NCBI GenBank assembly: GCA_905250125.1
Contig: CAJNOL010000482.1
Location: 68,429 to 132,428 of the forward strand
DNA from: Rotaria sordida
Lineage: Eukaryota > Rotifera > Eurotatoria > Philodinida > Philodinidae
Direction of reading: 5' to 3'
DNA length: 64,000 nucleotides
Positions 48,001-59,850 of the stretch are shown here, one piece after another. The notes under the pieces are model-generated. The model made no database searches. It was given only the letters and a program-made list of their open reading frames with translations, and had not been told where the DNA came from. Made by a program: the position numbers and the translations under genes. The stretch's first letter is position 1. Each line of letters opens with the position of its first letter.

Positions 48001-50519
48001 GATAAGGAAATGATGAAGTCGATCTTTTTAGACCTTGTATACTATAAATATTTCATATGAACCTATTGTATATTAATGTTTTATATCATTCTTTGAGTTT
48101 TCTTTTATCTTTTGAAGTAGCTACTTATTTGATGAAGTAATAAACACGAAGAGTTCCGAAGATAAAATGTAGAAATTTTTAAATAAATCCAATGACTCGG
48201 TATTTTGTATGTTGCGGTAAAATCATCGGTTCCTTTTTCGGTTCCGAAAAAATTTTAGGAACCGAAAAAGGAACTGCTTTTCTTCGATTTCGCGAATCGG
48301 AACCGTCTGTTCTCGGGTAACGTTAGGAACCGCAGGGTTCTACACACCATATAATTATCGATAATTCAACAAAACTTTATTTTGTTGCTTTTACTTAATG
48401 AAAAGATCGATTTTAATGTGTATTCATTTGTTGCAACTTTTCGGGAATCTTATGCATTTCCAATGCATTCATTCATAATCCAACTAAATTTTATCTTCTA
48501 GCTAACCAGAAAACATTTCTAAGTATCGATCCACTTTTGAGTCGGGACTATGTATAATATATAGGGTTCTGACGAGCTATGAATGTCCTAAAATATGTCG
48601 TGCTAATAGTTTATTGGTACCAAGGTACTGTATTTTTACCGTATTTTTTAGCAGAATGCTGTGATCCCCTCAGGAATATCTGGAGAAAAGAGTTTCGACT
48701 TGAAGCTCTGCACAGAGATAAGTCTTAATGAGAATAGCTTATTGTAAAAGTTTCAGATTTTTCGATTGTATCTATTCTGAAATAAGAATGTCGGAATTTG
48801 CTTTTGTATATGAGCGACGAGAAAAATATGCTTTTGCCGTATCTTAGGATAGATGCAATCAAAAGATTTGAAACTTTTACAATAAATTATTCTCATTAAC
48901 ACCTGTCTTTATGAAAAGTTTTAAGTCAAAATTCGAAATTCAGTTTTTCTAATATTCCTGAGATGAACGACGGCATTCTGTTACAAAGTACAGTGTCTTG
49001 GCAATAATAAGCTATTAGCCCGCATTCTTTTCAGGGTACCTATAGCTAATTAGAGCCTACATGGTGCATATAGCCGTGATTCAAAAATGATTTGACACTT
49101 AGAAACATTTCCTTGCAAGTTCCAGTCAAATCTTTATTTGGAATAAAATTATAATTGAGACGAAATTTTGATGTTTTCTTTTCCGTCTAATTTATAATAA
49201 AGTCATTCCTTAAATTTTGATTATAACTGAGATAAGTTTTGCTTGTTACTCTCGCTAAATAAAAGGATTAACTCGATTTATGCAGTTCACGGCTCATATT
49301 CTATACGAAAATCGTTCAAATAGAAACTCTATTATAGTTCTAAAATAGCATCTAGTATTTCTTTTAAATAAAAATTCATTTCAATAAAATATATTTATTT
49401 TTTAGATCAAAATATTGCATCAATGCATGAATTTTTATTTGAAGCAAATCGTATGAAAGATTTTTCGCATCCAAATGTTCTTTCATTAATTGGTGTTGCA
49501 TGGGATTCAATACGTAAAGCTATGGTACTTTTACCATATATGAAAAATGGTGATTTACGAAGTTATATATCAAATGAAAAAAATCGACCAACTGTAAGAC
49601 AATTAATTACATGGGGTATTCAAGTAGCTGATGGAATGGAATATTTATCTTCACTTAAATTTGTTCACCGAGATTTAGCAACACGAAATTGTATGCTAGA
49701 TGAAAATCTTATATGTCGTATATCTGATTTTGGTCTTAGTCGAGATGTTTTTGATAGAGATTATTATCTTGTACCACGAACAACAACAAAAGAAAAAGAT
49801 GGATTATCTATTCAAATACCACCAAGACGTTTACCTATTCGATGGCTTAGTCCTGAATCAATTGAAACATCAAGATATACAATTCAATCTGATGTGGTTA
49901 GTTAATAGATTTAAATGAAAATTTATTTATATAAAATTCGATTTTTTTTTCCATCTAGTGGTCATATGGTGTACTTCTTTGGGAATTATTGAGTCGTGGT
50001 AAAACACCATATCCTGGTATTGATAATGCTGATATTTTTTCATATGTTAAAAATGGTTATCGTCTTCCTCAACCTACTTATTGTCCACAATTACTCTATA
50101 AATCAGTAATGATTGTTTGTTGGCATGCTGATCCAACTCAACGTCCATCTTTTCAACAGCTTGCTCAAGATATTCGTAATATATTACATCAACTTGAAAT
50201 AGAACAACAACAACATAAACTATATTTACAACAACAACAAACATCATCAGCTGATGATGATACAACTATTGTTGAACGATATTCAGCTGATCGAAGAATA
50301 AAACGATTATCAACAACATCAATGTCATCATCTGGAAGTATCGGTGGACAATATATAACAACACCTCATCGTCAATCAGAAAATATACAATTATTATTTG
50401 GTCGTGATGGAGATGATGAAGATGCATATGCTGTTGCAGTTAATTCAAGCGCTGATATTTTTAGTACGACTAGATTATTACCGAAGTATACAGAAACAAG
50501 CATTGCCGAAGATGCTTAA
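42025..50519 (+). CDS. MET/RON-family receptor tyrosine kinase (Sema-PSI-IPT-TM-kinase)
   Basis: Thirteen exons give 1327 aa: 42025-43158, 44323-44448, 44512-44676, 44745-44905, 44970-45108, 45168-45313, 45599-45769, 45843-45942, 46002-46223, 46295-46456, 46522-46927, 49406-49896, 49959-50519. A signal peptide (residues 1-20) is followed by a Sema-type region (to about 420), a Cys-rich PSI domain (CQSCVGSRRY...CIWFDGKC), IPT repeats (GPATGGTKIRIQNLAF; SGGFKLVVNGENL) and one TM helix (about 877-905). The kinase has GQGCFGDV, AVKVL, HRDLATRNCML (Asp1067), DFG (Asp1085) and tandem Tyr1097-1098. KDFSHPNVLSLIG, LLPYMKNGDLR and FVHRDLATRNCML place it with MET rather than other RTKs. The loop between YY and LPIRW is about 12 residues longer than in human MET. 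No furin site is obvious. The tail has YAVAV, loosely like MET docking sites. A TTTAG just before ATG may mean a 5' UTR intron. Confidence 0.92.
45328..45562. mobile_element. Hairpin MITE-like element in receptor intron 6
   Basis: CGAGTCATGAGCAAATGTAA on the left pairs with GTTGCTTTTGCTCATAACTA on the right. Inner words TGTTGGTAATAGAACTCGAT and ATCGAATTCTATTAGTAATA also pair. About 235 bases with no coding capacity. Confidence 0.65.
47146..48350. mobile_element. Degraded hAT transposon in the kinase intron
   Basis: The element (47154-48342, about 1.19 kb) is flanked by an 8-base duplication with one mismatch (CACACCAC / CACACCAT). Inverted ends are TAGGGCCCTGCGGTTCC and the complement of GGAACCGCAGGGTTCTA. 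Subterminal GGAACCG/CGGTTCC words recur in both ends, like the arrays in the 2.6 kb element. A broken transposase remnant lies inside. Confidence 0.85.
47590..47822 (+). pseudogene. hAT transposase C-terminal dimerisation-domain relic
   Basis: The frame NSRFLCCI shifts to ASNNIVERLFSSAENTNIDK R. This matches the hAT C-terminal signature (KYLCIPASSVPSERLFSSAG..ITDKR). It is followed by KNTPIIIFSEKFSI, matching the usual NVNMLLFLKKNL helix. At least one frameshift plus upstream stops make it inactive. Confidence 0.75.
48561..49060. mobile_element. Hairpin MITE-like element in the kinase intron
   Basis: The left arm (TTCTGACGAGCTATGAATG, GCTAATAGTTTATTGGTACC, GTCTTAATGAGAATAGCTTA TTG) is the complement of the right arm (CAATAAATTATTCTCATTAA, AATAATAAGCTATTAGC, ATAGCTAATTAGAGCC). 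About 500 bases, essentially all paired except for a short loop near 48780-48840. Confidence 0.75.
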
Positions 50520-53080
50520 CTTAATATAATGTATATGTATCTGTATGCATTTGTGATATTAATCATTGTATGGTTTTCTTTTTCTTTTCTCCGTGTTTCA
50601 TTTCAGAATAGAAATTTTAAGGTTATATACATATATACACATGTTTTAAATCATAAAATAAAATAATTATAAACTTAATCATTGTATTTCATGCTATCTT
50701 GAGTTTAGGAGTGAAATATCTAATGATTTAGAATAATCTAATTGAAAATGAATTATTATTCATGAAAGAAAAAAAAAGCAATTTTAATAAAATTGGACAT
50801 AATTCTCAATAACACTGAAGAAGGCATTATATTTAGAAGAAATTGTCGATATGAATGGATAAGACACTTCGCTAGTATTATGTGTCTTGCATGTAACACA
50901 TCTCATCTTCGCTATTTTTTAATCTTCATCATTTATTGTAATCATGGATGGAATATGTGAAAATAATATATGTTATCCTTTTGTATTAGTGAAAATCTAT
51001 GCTATATTTTGTCACGAAATATTGATGATGAGAATTTAAATTCAATGCATGCTTATGTCAATTATAACTTTGCTATACATGGATGTATAATGTATAGAAT
51101 GAAAGCTATCCTTCTATGTTAACAATCTAAATAGCATATATGTGTGTGTGTGTTTTTTTTCAGTAACATTAGTGTAATGATTACTATTTTCGGATAATTG
51201 CATAAATATGTACACTTGAAAATAAATGCTTGTTTTAATCTATAGTCAAAAGAGATAAATAATCACTAAATTCATTATTTTCGTTGAACTTTAGATTTCC
51301 TGATGGGTGATACCTTCCTAACATTGTACTAATCTCTGATTACTTGAACATATTGATGAATTTCTTCCATCTTAATTACAATTCTATCTAACAAAAACTT
51401 TCAGATATGAGTCGTCTAAAGAGAAATATTTTCATTGAATTATTAATATAGATTAGTTGCCATTTTGTTTTATATAGTTGTTCGTTTCGTAACGGTAAGA
51501 TGAGTGCTCGACAAATTTTAAATATAACGTAATAAATGTTCTCTAGATATGTACATGTTTGAGGAGAGCATGGTAAATTCCAATATTTAGAAAAATCAAA
51601 TTTCTATACATCATTCTATCATTGATGATGTGTAGTTAAAATACATTTTTACACATTCAATTGAAGAAATACAATCTTTAGTTTAGTATTGGATTGAATC
51701 AAGAGATACATTTAATTATGAAATAAGTATAGAAATGATATATATTTTTTAGGTTTGCATTAGAATGGGTTCGGTCAAGAAGTTTATTTTTATTACAAAG
51801 GCATATAAGAATCAAAAGAATTTCTACACTTCATCTTGAACTATACACACTATTTCTATACTCTTTTTATATTAAGGTCAATCTTCTGCGCTTATGTCTC
51901 AAAGCATCGAATTGAATTTCTTAGAAACAGGAACTTAACATTTCATGTGTTTGAGCTTTTATATTGATGTTGCTATATTTTGATCTTCATATTAGAAGAT
52001 TTAATTCTTTTCATTATCACTATTATATATAAAGATAATAAAATTAAGCAAAAAAGTTAATATGTGATTAGTTACTTCTGAAGATTTCGCAGTAACTCCT
52101 TGATTATCCTTTCAAAATTGTCGATTTCACTATTTGTCACATCTATCATTTTGAGTTTAAAATGATAATGAGAACAGTTGTTGTCTGTCAATGATGATAT
52201 TAATGTTAAGTAATACTAAAACTAAAAAGAAGAATAAATTTTCATTCTATGTTACTCATTTTTGTGCTGTTTTTCTATTCGATATCAAATATGGACATTG
52301 AGCCGGTGCAAATGATGACAACGATAGTCATAAGAAAATTGCTGATTTTGTTTATTCGAATTATACACATAAATTATCTTTCGTTTTAGAAAATAAAATA
52401 AATATATTTCTATATAAAGTCCTTAGTAGTATCTTACACATAGAACAACTCAATAATTAGTTCCGACTGACGTTTAGCACATCTATAATGTACATTAACT
52501 TTTGTGATATGGGTTATTTTATATTCATTAGTGAAATGAATTTTCATTTGTCAGAGTTTGATCCAAACTAAATATATACTTTTAACAAATACTAAAGAGT
52601 TTACCGAGGAAAAAAACGATGTAGTAATGGATGAAAAATTGTGAAATCCTTTCATGTCTAATATTTGTCAAAAATAATCAAACATAGAAAAGTTTTATCG
52701 TTTGAATTTTGATACATAATCAAGTTTCTATAAAACAAAACACTCTTATAATCAACTAAAGTGACTTATGCATGTTTCTGAGATTTTCACAGAATATTAA
52801 CTTTTCATAGAGTCTTTACGGCTTTGTGCGAACTATTGTAGTGAAAATAAAATTTATTCACTATGTTACATGATTTTTTTTTGTATACTTTTCGTTTATT
52901 GAGATATATTTAAAAGAAATTAATAGAAATATATAAGTTAAATATAATATTTGTATAAAAAAACTAATTCAATGAACATAAGTTCTTCATAATATATATT
53001 GGATTTTTTATTCTTCTTTTTTTGTTTGAATCATAAGTGTGATAAAAAAAGATAGATTATTCAAACATGCAAATATCAAA
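50520..53080. other. Interval between receptor kinase gene and GPCR pseudogene
   Basis: The first few hundred bases are probably 3' UTR (AATAAA-type signal near 50658). The rest is AT-rich with a short TG run at 51140-51152, and I see nothing coding. Confidence 0.4.
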
Positions 53081-54059
53081 TCATTCATCCCTTCTGATTT
53101 GTTGTGCATTAATTATTCCACATTGTTCTAAACCAATAGTTCTATACAGTTTTATTTTGATAATGTTTACGATCATTGGACATCTTCTCATTCGAAATAT
53201 TTTTCGTAAATGATCATGTAACTCCGGAAGTCTAATTATACTCACGCAAGGACAAAGCAAAATGTTGATATATTGCATATACAATAAGTAATTAGTCAGC
53301 ACGAAAGAGATTGTTTGTGATTATTAATTGAATGGCATTATAATATTTACTAAAAAGACGGTAGGAAACCAACAAACATTGTATAAAATAATTACAGTAA
53401 CCAGTTATGTAACTATTCATGTGTTCTTTGTCAATACATGATTCCGCTGGATGCGTCACTTTTGTTGAAAAACTCCAATAACAAGCAGAATATTGATCAT
53501 GACAATAATAATGGACATGGCAGCGTTCAGTTCCATAGCTAAAGTAACCCACGTGAAATAGAATAAGTACTGCATAAAAAAAAACGGTTCAAGGAAACAG
53601 CAGACAATTGGTATGTATCAAATGATAAATTTATGTTGGTTGAGTATAGTAGAGTGAAATTCAAACAAATAACGTTCTACACTACCGAAAGCCATTAGTC
53701 ATAGTCCACTAGAACCCAAGGATTGTTCAAGTGTTCTCTATGTCAGACAGGACCAGTAAGAATTGTTAGTAATGCGTTTATTTTGCAGAAAATACTAATG
53801 ACCTAGGTAGATCTGACATAGTTTGTAAGAAATTAATAGTTAAAAGATAAATAATGACTAAATTTGTTGATGGATGAAGAAGATTACGGCGCTGAATAAA
53901 TTCATAAAAGAAATAAATTGAATAGAAAATAGATGAAACAAATAAAATCATAAGAATAATAAAAATAATCAAATCATCAGAAGCAGAGAGAAGAGAAGCC
54001 AAATTGTCAAGAAAGAGATACCATAGATCTGCTGACGTCGTACTATTTGTGGAAGCCAT
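53081..54059 (-). pseudogene. Rhodopsin-like 7TM receptor pseudogene
   Basis: The start at 54059 opens 93 residues with TM1 (LIIFIILMILFVSSIFYSIY) and TM2 (LVIIYLLTINFLQTMSDLPR), then TAA. The reading continues in another phase with receptor-like blocks. These are ITNNSYWSCLT, stop, LMAFGSVERYLFEFHSTILN (the DRY-equivalent ERY/ERH region after TM3), YIPIVCCFLEPFFFYAVLI (TM4), ELNAAMSIIIVMINILLVIG (TM5), VIILYNVCWFPTVFLV (TM6) and PCVSIIRLPELHDHLRKIF (TM7 and helix 8). At least two frameshifts and more than six stops break it. The order of all seven spans is intact, so it is a dead copy of an intronless orphan receptor of the peptide/chemosensory type. Confidence 0.75.
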
Positions 54060-55355
54060 GTCGTAATAAGTGATTAAAAATGAAAGAGTATAGTATTATA
54101 TATATACTTTTGGTTATATTGATCTGTCTGAGTAACTTTTCTTCATCAGTATATTAGGATTATTTTATTTATATCCATTTCGTTGTGATCATTGCTAACA
54201 AGCATTTTGAAAGAGTTTTTGATAATAAAACAAGAGATAATTATTCCGTGTTTTTGTTAATAGCGAAGTCAAGAGATTGTTAGAGGAGGCTCAGCTTCAT
54301 CTAGAAACGAAACGATTCGATATTACAGGCGAAGAAGAGACTTGTTTTTTCAGTTTCAAACGAGAGATGAGCCTATCCTACAAATTTTTTCTGACTTCAT
54401 CACTAATTTCTGTTAGTATTGTGTAGCCACTACAAGATTTCTCATTACGAATCTATATGAAATCATCAAAAGTAAATCTGTAAAAACGTATTCGAACTTA
54501 CATTCTAATAGTCATTTCATGTGAAGGATCTACAAAGATTTCGACAGAGAAACTCTAGAAAATTGTAAAAACTTGGAAAACGACACTACAATGCTCGAAT
54601 TATTCCGATTCTAGATAGAAACGAACATTAGGTACGATTATTTTAGTCTTACCTTTATGTTTAGACCATTTTCTGAAGTTTCCATATTGAAAAAGCATGA
54701 AACTCACTGTCGGAAACATTCATATAAGGAATTCTTTGTAATAAGATAATTTGTTTTTTAATTAAAAATGTAAATAAATTGCATTTTTTTGTCGAATAAC
54801 AACCCGATTGTAGAAGTCTAGAAGAAAAACCGTATAATTTCATTGCTTATTAAATACTAAAAAATTTCAATCGGATTTACCAATTTTCTTTTCACTAAAG
54901 AGGTGCATAATGTCATCAAGAGTTCTTCTCATCTTGACCTAATCATAAAGATCTCAAATTTATACTGCTGATTTGATAAATATCAAACAAATTGCTATAG
55001 AAAATCACATTATGCATGCAATGTAATTGAAGCACAAAACTTCTTTTTTTCAAAGTTTAAATGCTATTATTATATATCACAACAACGCACTTCTTTTGAT
55101 GTATATCTCACATGATATTTTTGATAAAAATCACAAAATACTGCTGATTAAAATTTTGTTTCTATCCAAATTCCAGCATTATAAACATGCTTAAGTCAAT
55201 GAATTTTACTGAAAATAAATTCACATATTTTTACTCTATATTCTATATTCATTCTTTATATTTGTATTATTTGAAAAATTACAAGAACAAGAAATATATT
55301 TTTACATTAGAAAAAGAAAAGAAAAGAAATAAACTAGTTATATATAATTATCATT
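54060..55355. other. Intergenic interval, nothing recognised
   Basis: AT-rich, with no coding frame that has splice context. The plus-strand open frame at 55187-55534 is largely antisense to the last two exons of the dynein-stalk-like gene and is not a gene. Confidence 0.45.
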
Positions 55356-57016
55356 TCATCGTAGAATTGTTCGTTGTGATTCTAATAATTTTTCTCGTTC
55401 TTCAATCATTGTTACTGCCTATTTATAAAATAAATTTACATTATCGTAAATTAAATTCTTATTCATATACCCTTACCCAACTAAAAAAAGCTGCTAAACC
55501 AACAGAAATTTCACTAACACGTATTAAATCATAATTTCTTAATATATCTTTTGCTTCATGTGCTTTATCAACTGTAATACGAAGAGGATTGAGTTCATAA
55601 CATCGACGACGTACACTTTCTTTTCCTAGACGACCTAATAAATTTTGAATTTGTGTCCATTCCTATAAAGAAACAAAAACAAAAGTCTATCACTAAGATA
55701 CAGTTCTTCAATTATTTTACTTGTATTTCTTTTTCTGAATGTCCAAGAAGTAAAAACGTAGCACGCATTACTGTTGACACTTCATCCGGTGGTTTAGTAT
55801 AACTATGTAATTCAGCTATTGTTGCTTGATTAAGACGAAGTACTCTAATTCTAAATTAGGATAATAAAAAATATTTGAATATGAATTGTTCTTTTTGTTT
55901 TTTTAAAGGAATTCTTTACTTCATATGTTCAATTTTCATTAAACGATTTAATAATTCTAAAGCTCGTTCACATTCATATTTTAATTGTTGAAAATAATTA
56001 TGATCTTTTACTTGTTGAATAGCTTCTTCAAGTGCTGGAATTGTTCGTTCTTCAATAGCTGCTAATAAATCTATAGATAAGAAAAATAATTTTAAATTCG
56101 AATATACATTGTATTTAAAATAAAAACAAAAGAAAAGAAAATACCAACCTCGACGAATTTTATCAAAATCGACAACATAAGGTGATGCTTGTGGAAATGA
56201 AAAAATATTTTGTATATGTAGTGGTGGAGTAATAATTTTTTCTATTGATGGTGTTACTGATTTTTCTTCTGATGGAGTTATTGGTTTTTCTAGTGTTGGA
56301 GAAATAGTTGTAGCAGGTGGTGTTGGTATGCGAGGAAATGGTTTAAGTAAAGGTGGTGTAAAAATTGGTATTGCTGTATCATCAGCCGAAATTGGTATGG
56401 GTGAATCATGTCGACTAATAGATTTGATTTCTTGTACTTCATAGGATTTATATGGACTGAAATGATGTGAATTTGGTTCAACTCTTTCTTTTATAATATC
56501 TTCAACTGATAACAACAACAAAAAGAAAGAAATATATTTTAACAGAATAAAATATAAATCTTACGTAAAAAATAGATCAATGTCATAAGAGCAAAAAGAG
56601 AAAGAAGAATCAGAAGAGCGGCCAGAAGTTGACCTAATGTGCCTTTACAAACAAAAAAAAACACACCATTAATATTCAAAAGAAATAAATTGATTTGAAT
56701 TTTACTTCTCGATTGTGTCATACAACATATGATAACAGCAATTAATACAACAATTTCGACAAGTATAATAATTAGTACTGATATAAGATGAAGTTTACGA
56801 AGAATTTTTTCTGAATTTGAATATAATCGTTTTTTTTTTAATTATTTTTGTTTTACTCTATTGAAATTATTTACCTTTCCGAGTAATATAAATAAAAGCG
56901 GCTACTGATGTCATAACCAATAGAAAAGCCATTGATGCTAAAGAAATAGTTACAATAGATAAACGTCGATTATAACTAACAACTGTTGTTGCCGTTGTTA
57001 ATGTATCGTCAATCAT
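55356..57016 (-). CDS. Three-TM membrane protein with C-terminal dynein-stalk/microtubule-binding-like domain
   Basis: Eight exons, in gene order: 56875-57016, 56706-56810, 56565-56642, 56149-56505, 55920-56070, 55721-55850, 55477-55662 and 55356-55418. All phases match, giving 403 aa. Three hydrophobic spans lie at about 19-43, 56-77 and 86-108. A Pro/Ser/Thr-rich linker follows (109-215, with TPS.EK repeats). Residues 228-403 look like a dynein heavy-chain stalk: IPALEEAIQQVK, then IAELHSYTKPPDEVSTVMRA, TFLLLG, a Trp after a short gap (EW), LLGRLGKESV, a helical middle, VSEISVGLAAFFSWAVTM and a returning coiled coil to the stop. In dyneins this order is ALxxA, ELKSxxxPPxxV, LLG, W, VxxxSxAAxxLxxWV, coiled coil. 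No AAA+ motor modules are present. An in-frame TAA precedes the first Met, but an additional upstream exon is possible. Role unknown; a membrane-microtubule tether is inference. Confidence 0.75.
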
Positions 57017-59190
57017 ACTGTTAACAAATAAATCTTCTTTCAGTAATGATTCTTTCAAAGAATAAAACAATTTACTTTATATAGAATTGTTCACTGTAGA
57101 TATTCTTCTTTTCGTTTTTTTATTTTGTTTACTTGTTGATAGGCAATAAGTTGGCCAACGGATAAGATTGTTCTTCTCTATTCGTTTGTGATTACGTCGA
57201 TACAATAAAGAGAAAGAACAATCACAAGTTCTCTGAGTATGTCTTTCTCCTTCTTAGAGTTCGAAGGATGAAATATGAAGAGTGAAGAGAGAAATAGAGA
57301 GAGAAAGAGAGAGAGAGAGAGAGCGGCATCGCAGACTATTTGCAATTAGAATATGAGAGACCTATCGACAATATGTATCGATAGGTAGGCACACGCACAA
57401 AGAAGAATGATGAAATATGTCGGTTGTCTTAGTTACTTTGCGTGTGCATGTGTTTGTATAGTCATAACTAAAACAACACTTGTACATTCAATAAGATATA
57501 AAACTAGTTAGTTAAACATTAAATATTTCCACATTAACACTTCAAATCTAATGTATATACCATAAATGACGAGAATAACAATGATGTAATTATTATTATT
57601 ATTTCATATTTCTATATTAAAGAAAGAAACATCAAATTGATGACGAATAACTTTGATATTCAAATCTATTATAAGATTATAATAATTTTTTTTTGTGAAG
57701 GAGAAAAGAAAGGAATTATTTAAAATAAGATTGAATTTTTTTAAATGTTAAAATTCAATGAATATAAAAATTTATGACAAATATAATTCACTTCGTAATA
57801 TATGTATATACTTAAGATAGATTATGGTTTTTTTGTGTAAAAATTAATCCCATTTTCTTTTTCAATTCAAGTTTTAGAATCTATTGCAGTTGATTATGTA
57901 TTTACTCTAATACATTACGACAATATACGTTTCTATCATAGATCGTTTACATATTATGATCGTATTTATACCTTTTTTCTTTGTGTTGATTATGTTGAAC
58001 AATCAAACTATATATAACTGATCGAATCTCATCTATATTCTACCACAATCGAATATACTTATATACAAATATAGTTTATTTTATTAACTTCTTATGTAGA
58101 TGATTTGTACATGATGTCTAATATCTAATTGTCAACAAACTTTTTTTTGAATAAGATCTACTCTTATCGAATACATGTATATATATGTGTGATACAGAAG
58201 AAGAGAAGCTGATTTGAAATTGAATACTCAATTATTTTGAAAGAATAGCATCAGCATTAAAAACTGACATTTATTCTTTAATGTAATCAAATATACGTAA
58301 TACTTTGCAAAACATGAAGATTAAAATATAATTAGTTTTTTATGTGTTTTATTGAGGATATATAGTCATAAATTGAAAATTCAGTTCTTTTCTTTATTAA
58401 TTTCGTTGACATGTAAGGAACTCTTTAAAAAAAAAGAAGTCTTCGCCACATAATATCATTCGTTCTCTTTCATCCATTAATAACAATATCTGAATCATTA
58501 TAGAAAGGTTGATTGGTTAATTCAATTTGTTTTATTCTTTTTTTGTTTTGTTATCTCGCTCAAGATATCCATAGATAAATCCCATTCGAGACTAGGACTA
58601 TTATTTCTCAGCACTCGTATTGATCAAATCTATGTCATTGATTTTGTTTTTTATATAGCTTTTTTTCTTTCAATGAAAAGCATATGCTTTGTGTAGGACA
58701 ATATCTGTATATAATCATGTTTTACAACTAAGTCGAGCATTAACTTTATATGTTTAATCATTAGTCTTTTCATTAAAAATTTTAAAATTTATTCAATGAA
58801 TTACTTCATATGTTAGTATCCCTATTGGTTTTTGTAATTATTCATGATTGATATTAATGGAAATATTACTGTTGATTAGGAATTCCTGTAGAAAATAAAT
58901 ATTAAATGCAAAAAATTTTCTTTATTGATTAATGGATATTTTTATTTGCTTTTATTAATAGATGATGTGGAAAAATAAATCAACACAAGATCTGTCAATG
59001 AATATTTGTTTTTTGATCTGATTTTTTCCTTGAAAATTATGCTTATTTTGATATTCAAATGGATTAATTGTATTGTTTACTATCATCAAAATTAGATTGT
59101 TCACATGAATTTGAAATTTTTGATGAGTTTCTCAAATAATTTCACAGTTTGTTTTTTTTCCAAACATTTGTTTTTTTTAAAAATTTGTCT
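57017..59190. other. Gene-free interval upstream of the dynein-stalk-like gene
   Basis: Includes a GA microsatellite at 57295-57323 and probable promoter DNA for the minus-strand gene. Otherwise AT-rich with no coding signal. Confidence 0.4.
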
Positions 59191-59850
59191 TTTTGTTTCA
59201 GTTTTAATGATCATTCAATTTTATTACATGATGAACATAATATGAAATCATTTAAATTTTAAGTGATATTGAATTATGATCTCAAAATATAACACAGATT
59301 AGTTATTATTCAGTTTGGGTTCGATTTCAAATTAAACATTTTTTCCTTTTTAAATTGTTTTGGTATATTTTTAGGCAGCTTTGTGAAGCGATATAACAAT
59401 TGAATATCTTCAATTTAATTTAAAAAAAATGCTATTAAATCATTTTAAAAATGAAAATTGTCAATCGTCTATACAAGAAAATGGTCATCAATTGTAAAAA
59501 AAAACAAAATTCATTGATTTTATTATTTAAATCCTGTTATTCTTTAGATTAAATCAAAATCCAATTCATAAAAATAACTTTTTCTGTTTACATCATCGTT
59601 TAATGTTTAAAATAAAACAAAAAAAAAACATAATTTCAATCAATTAAAAAATCTATAAGTAGGTACTCTAATCACAAAAATATTACATATTATATTCAAG
59701 TAAAGAACTATTTTATTATTATTATTTGTTTTATTTAATATTTCTAGGAATCATTAGAACTTAATTTAAATTCCAATGATGAATGTCGAGATGACTATGA
59801 AAAAAACCAACAACAACTAACTGTCATTGATTGTCTTCTTTAATCATCAT
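59191..59850 (+). other. Possible exon fragments of an unidentified or decayed gene
   Basis: Coding-like blocks follow acceptor-like sites. After TTTGTTTCAG: FNDHSILLHDEHNMKSFKF. Near 59432: MLLNHFKNENCQSSIQENGH. After TTCTTTAG: LNQNPIHKNNFFCLHHRL. After TTTCTAG: ESLELNLNSNDECRDDYEKN QQQLTVIDCLL then TAA. Codon use resembles nearby exons, but joins between blocks are uncertain and I recognise no family. They could be lost 5' exons of the Spire gene or a small separate gene. Confidence 0.25.

Noticed and set aside
55187..55534. 115-codon plus-strand frame with a hydrophobic segment
   Set aside because: Its 3' part is antisense to the last two exons of the dynein-stalk-like gene, which have better family support and splice sites.
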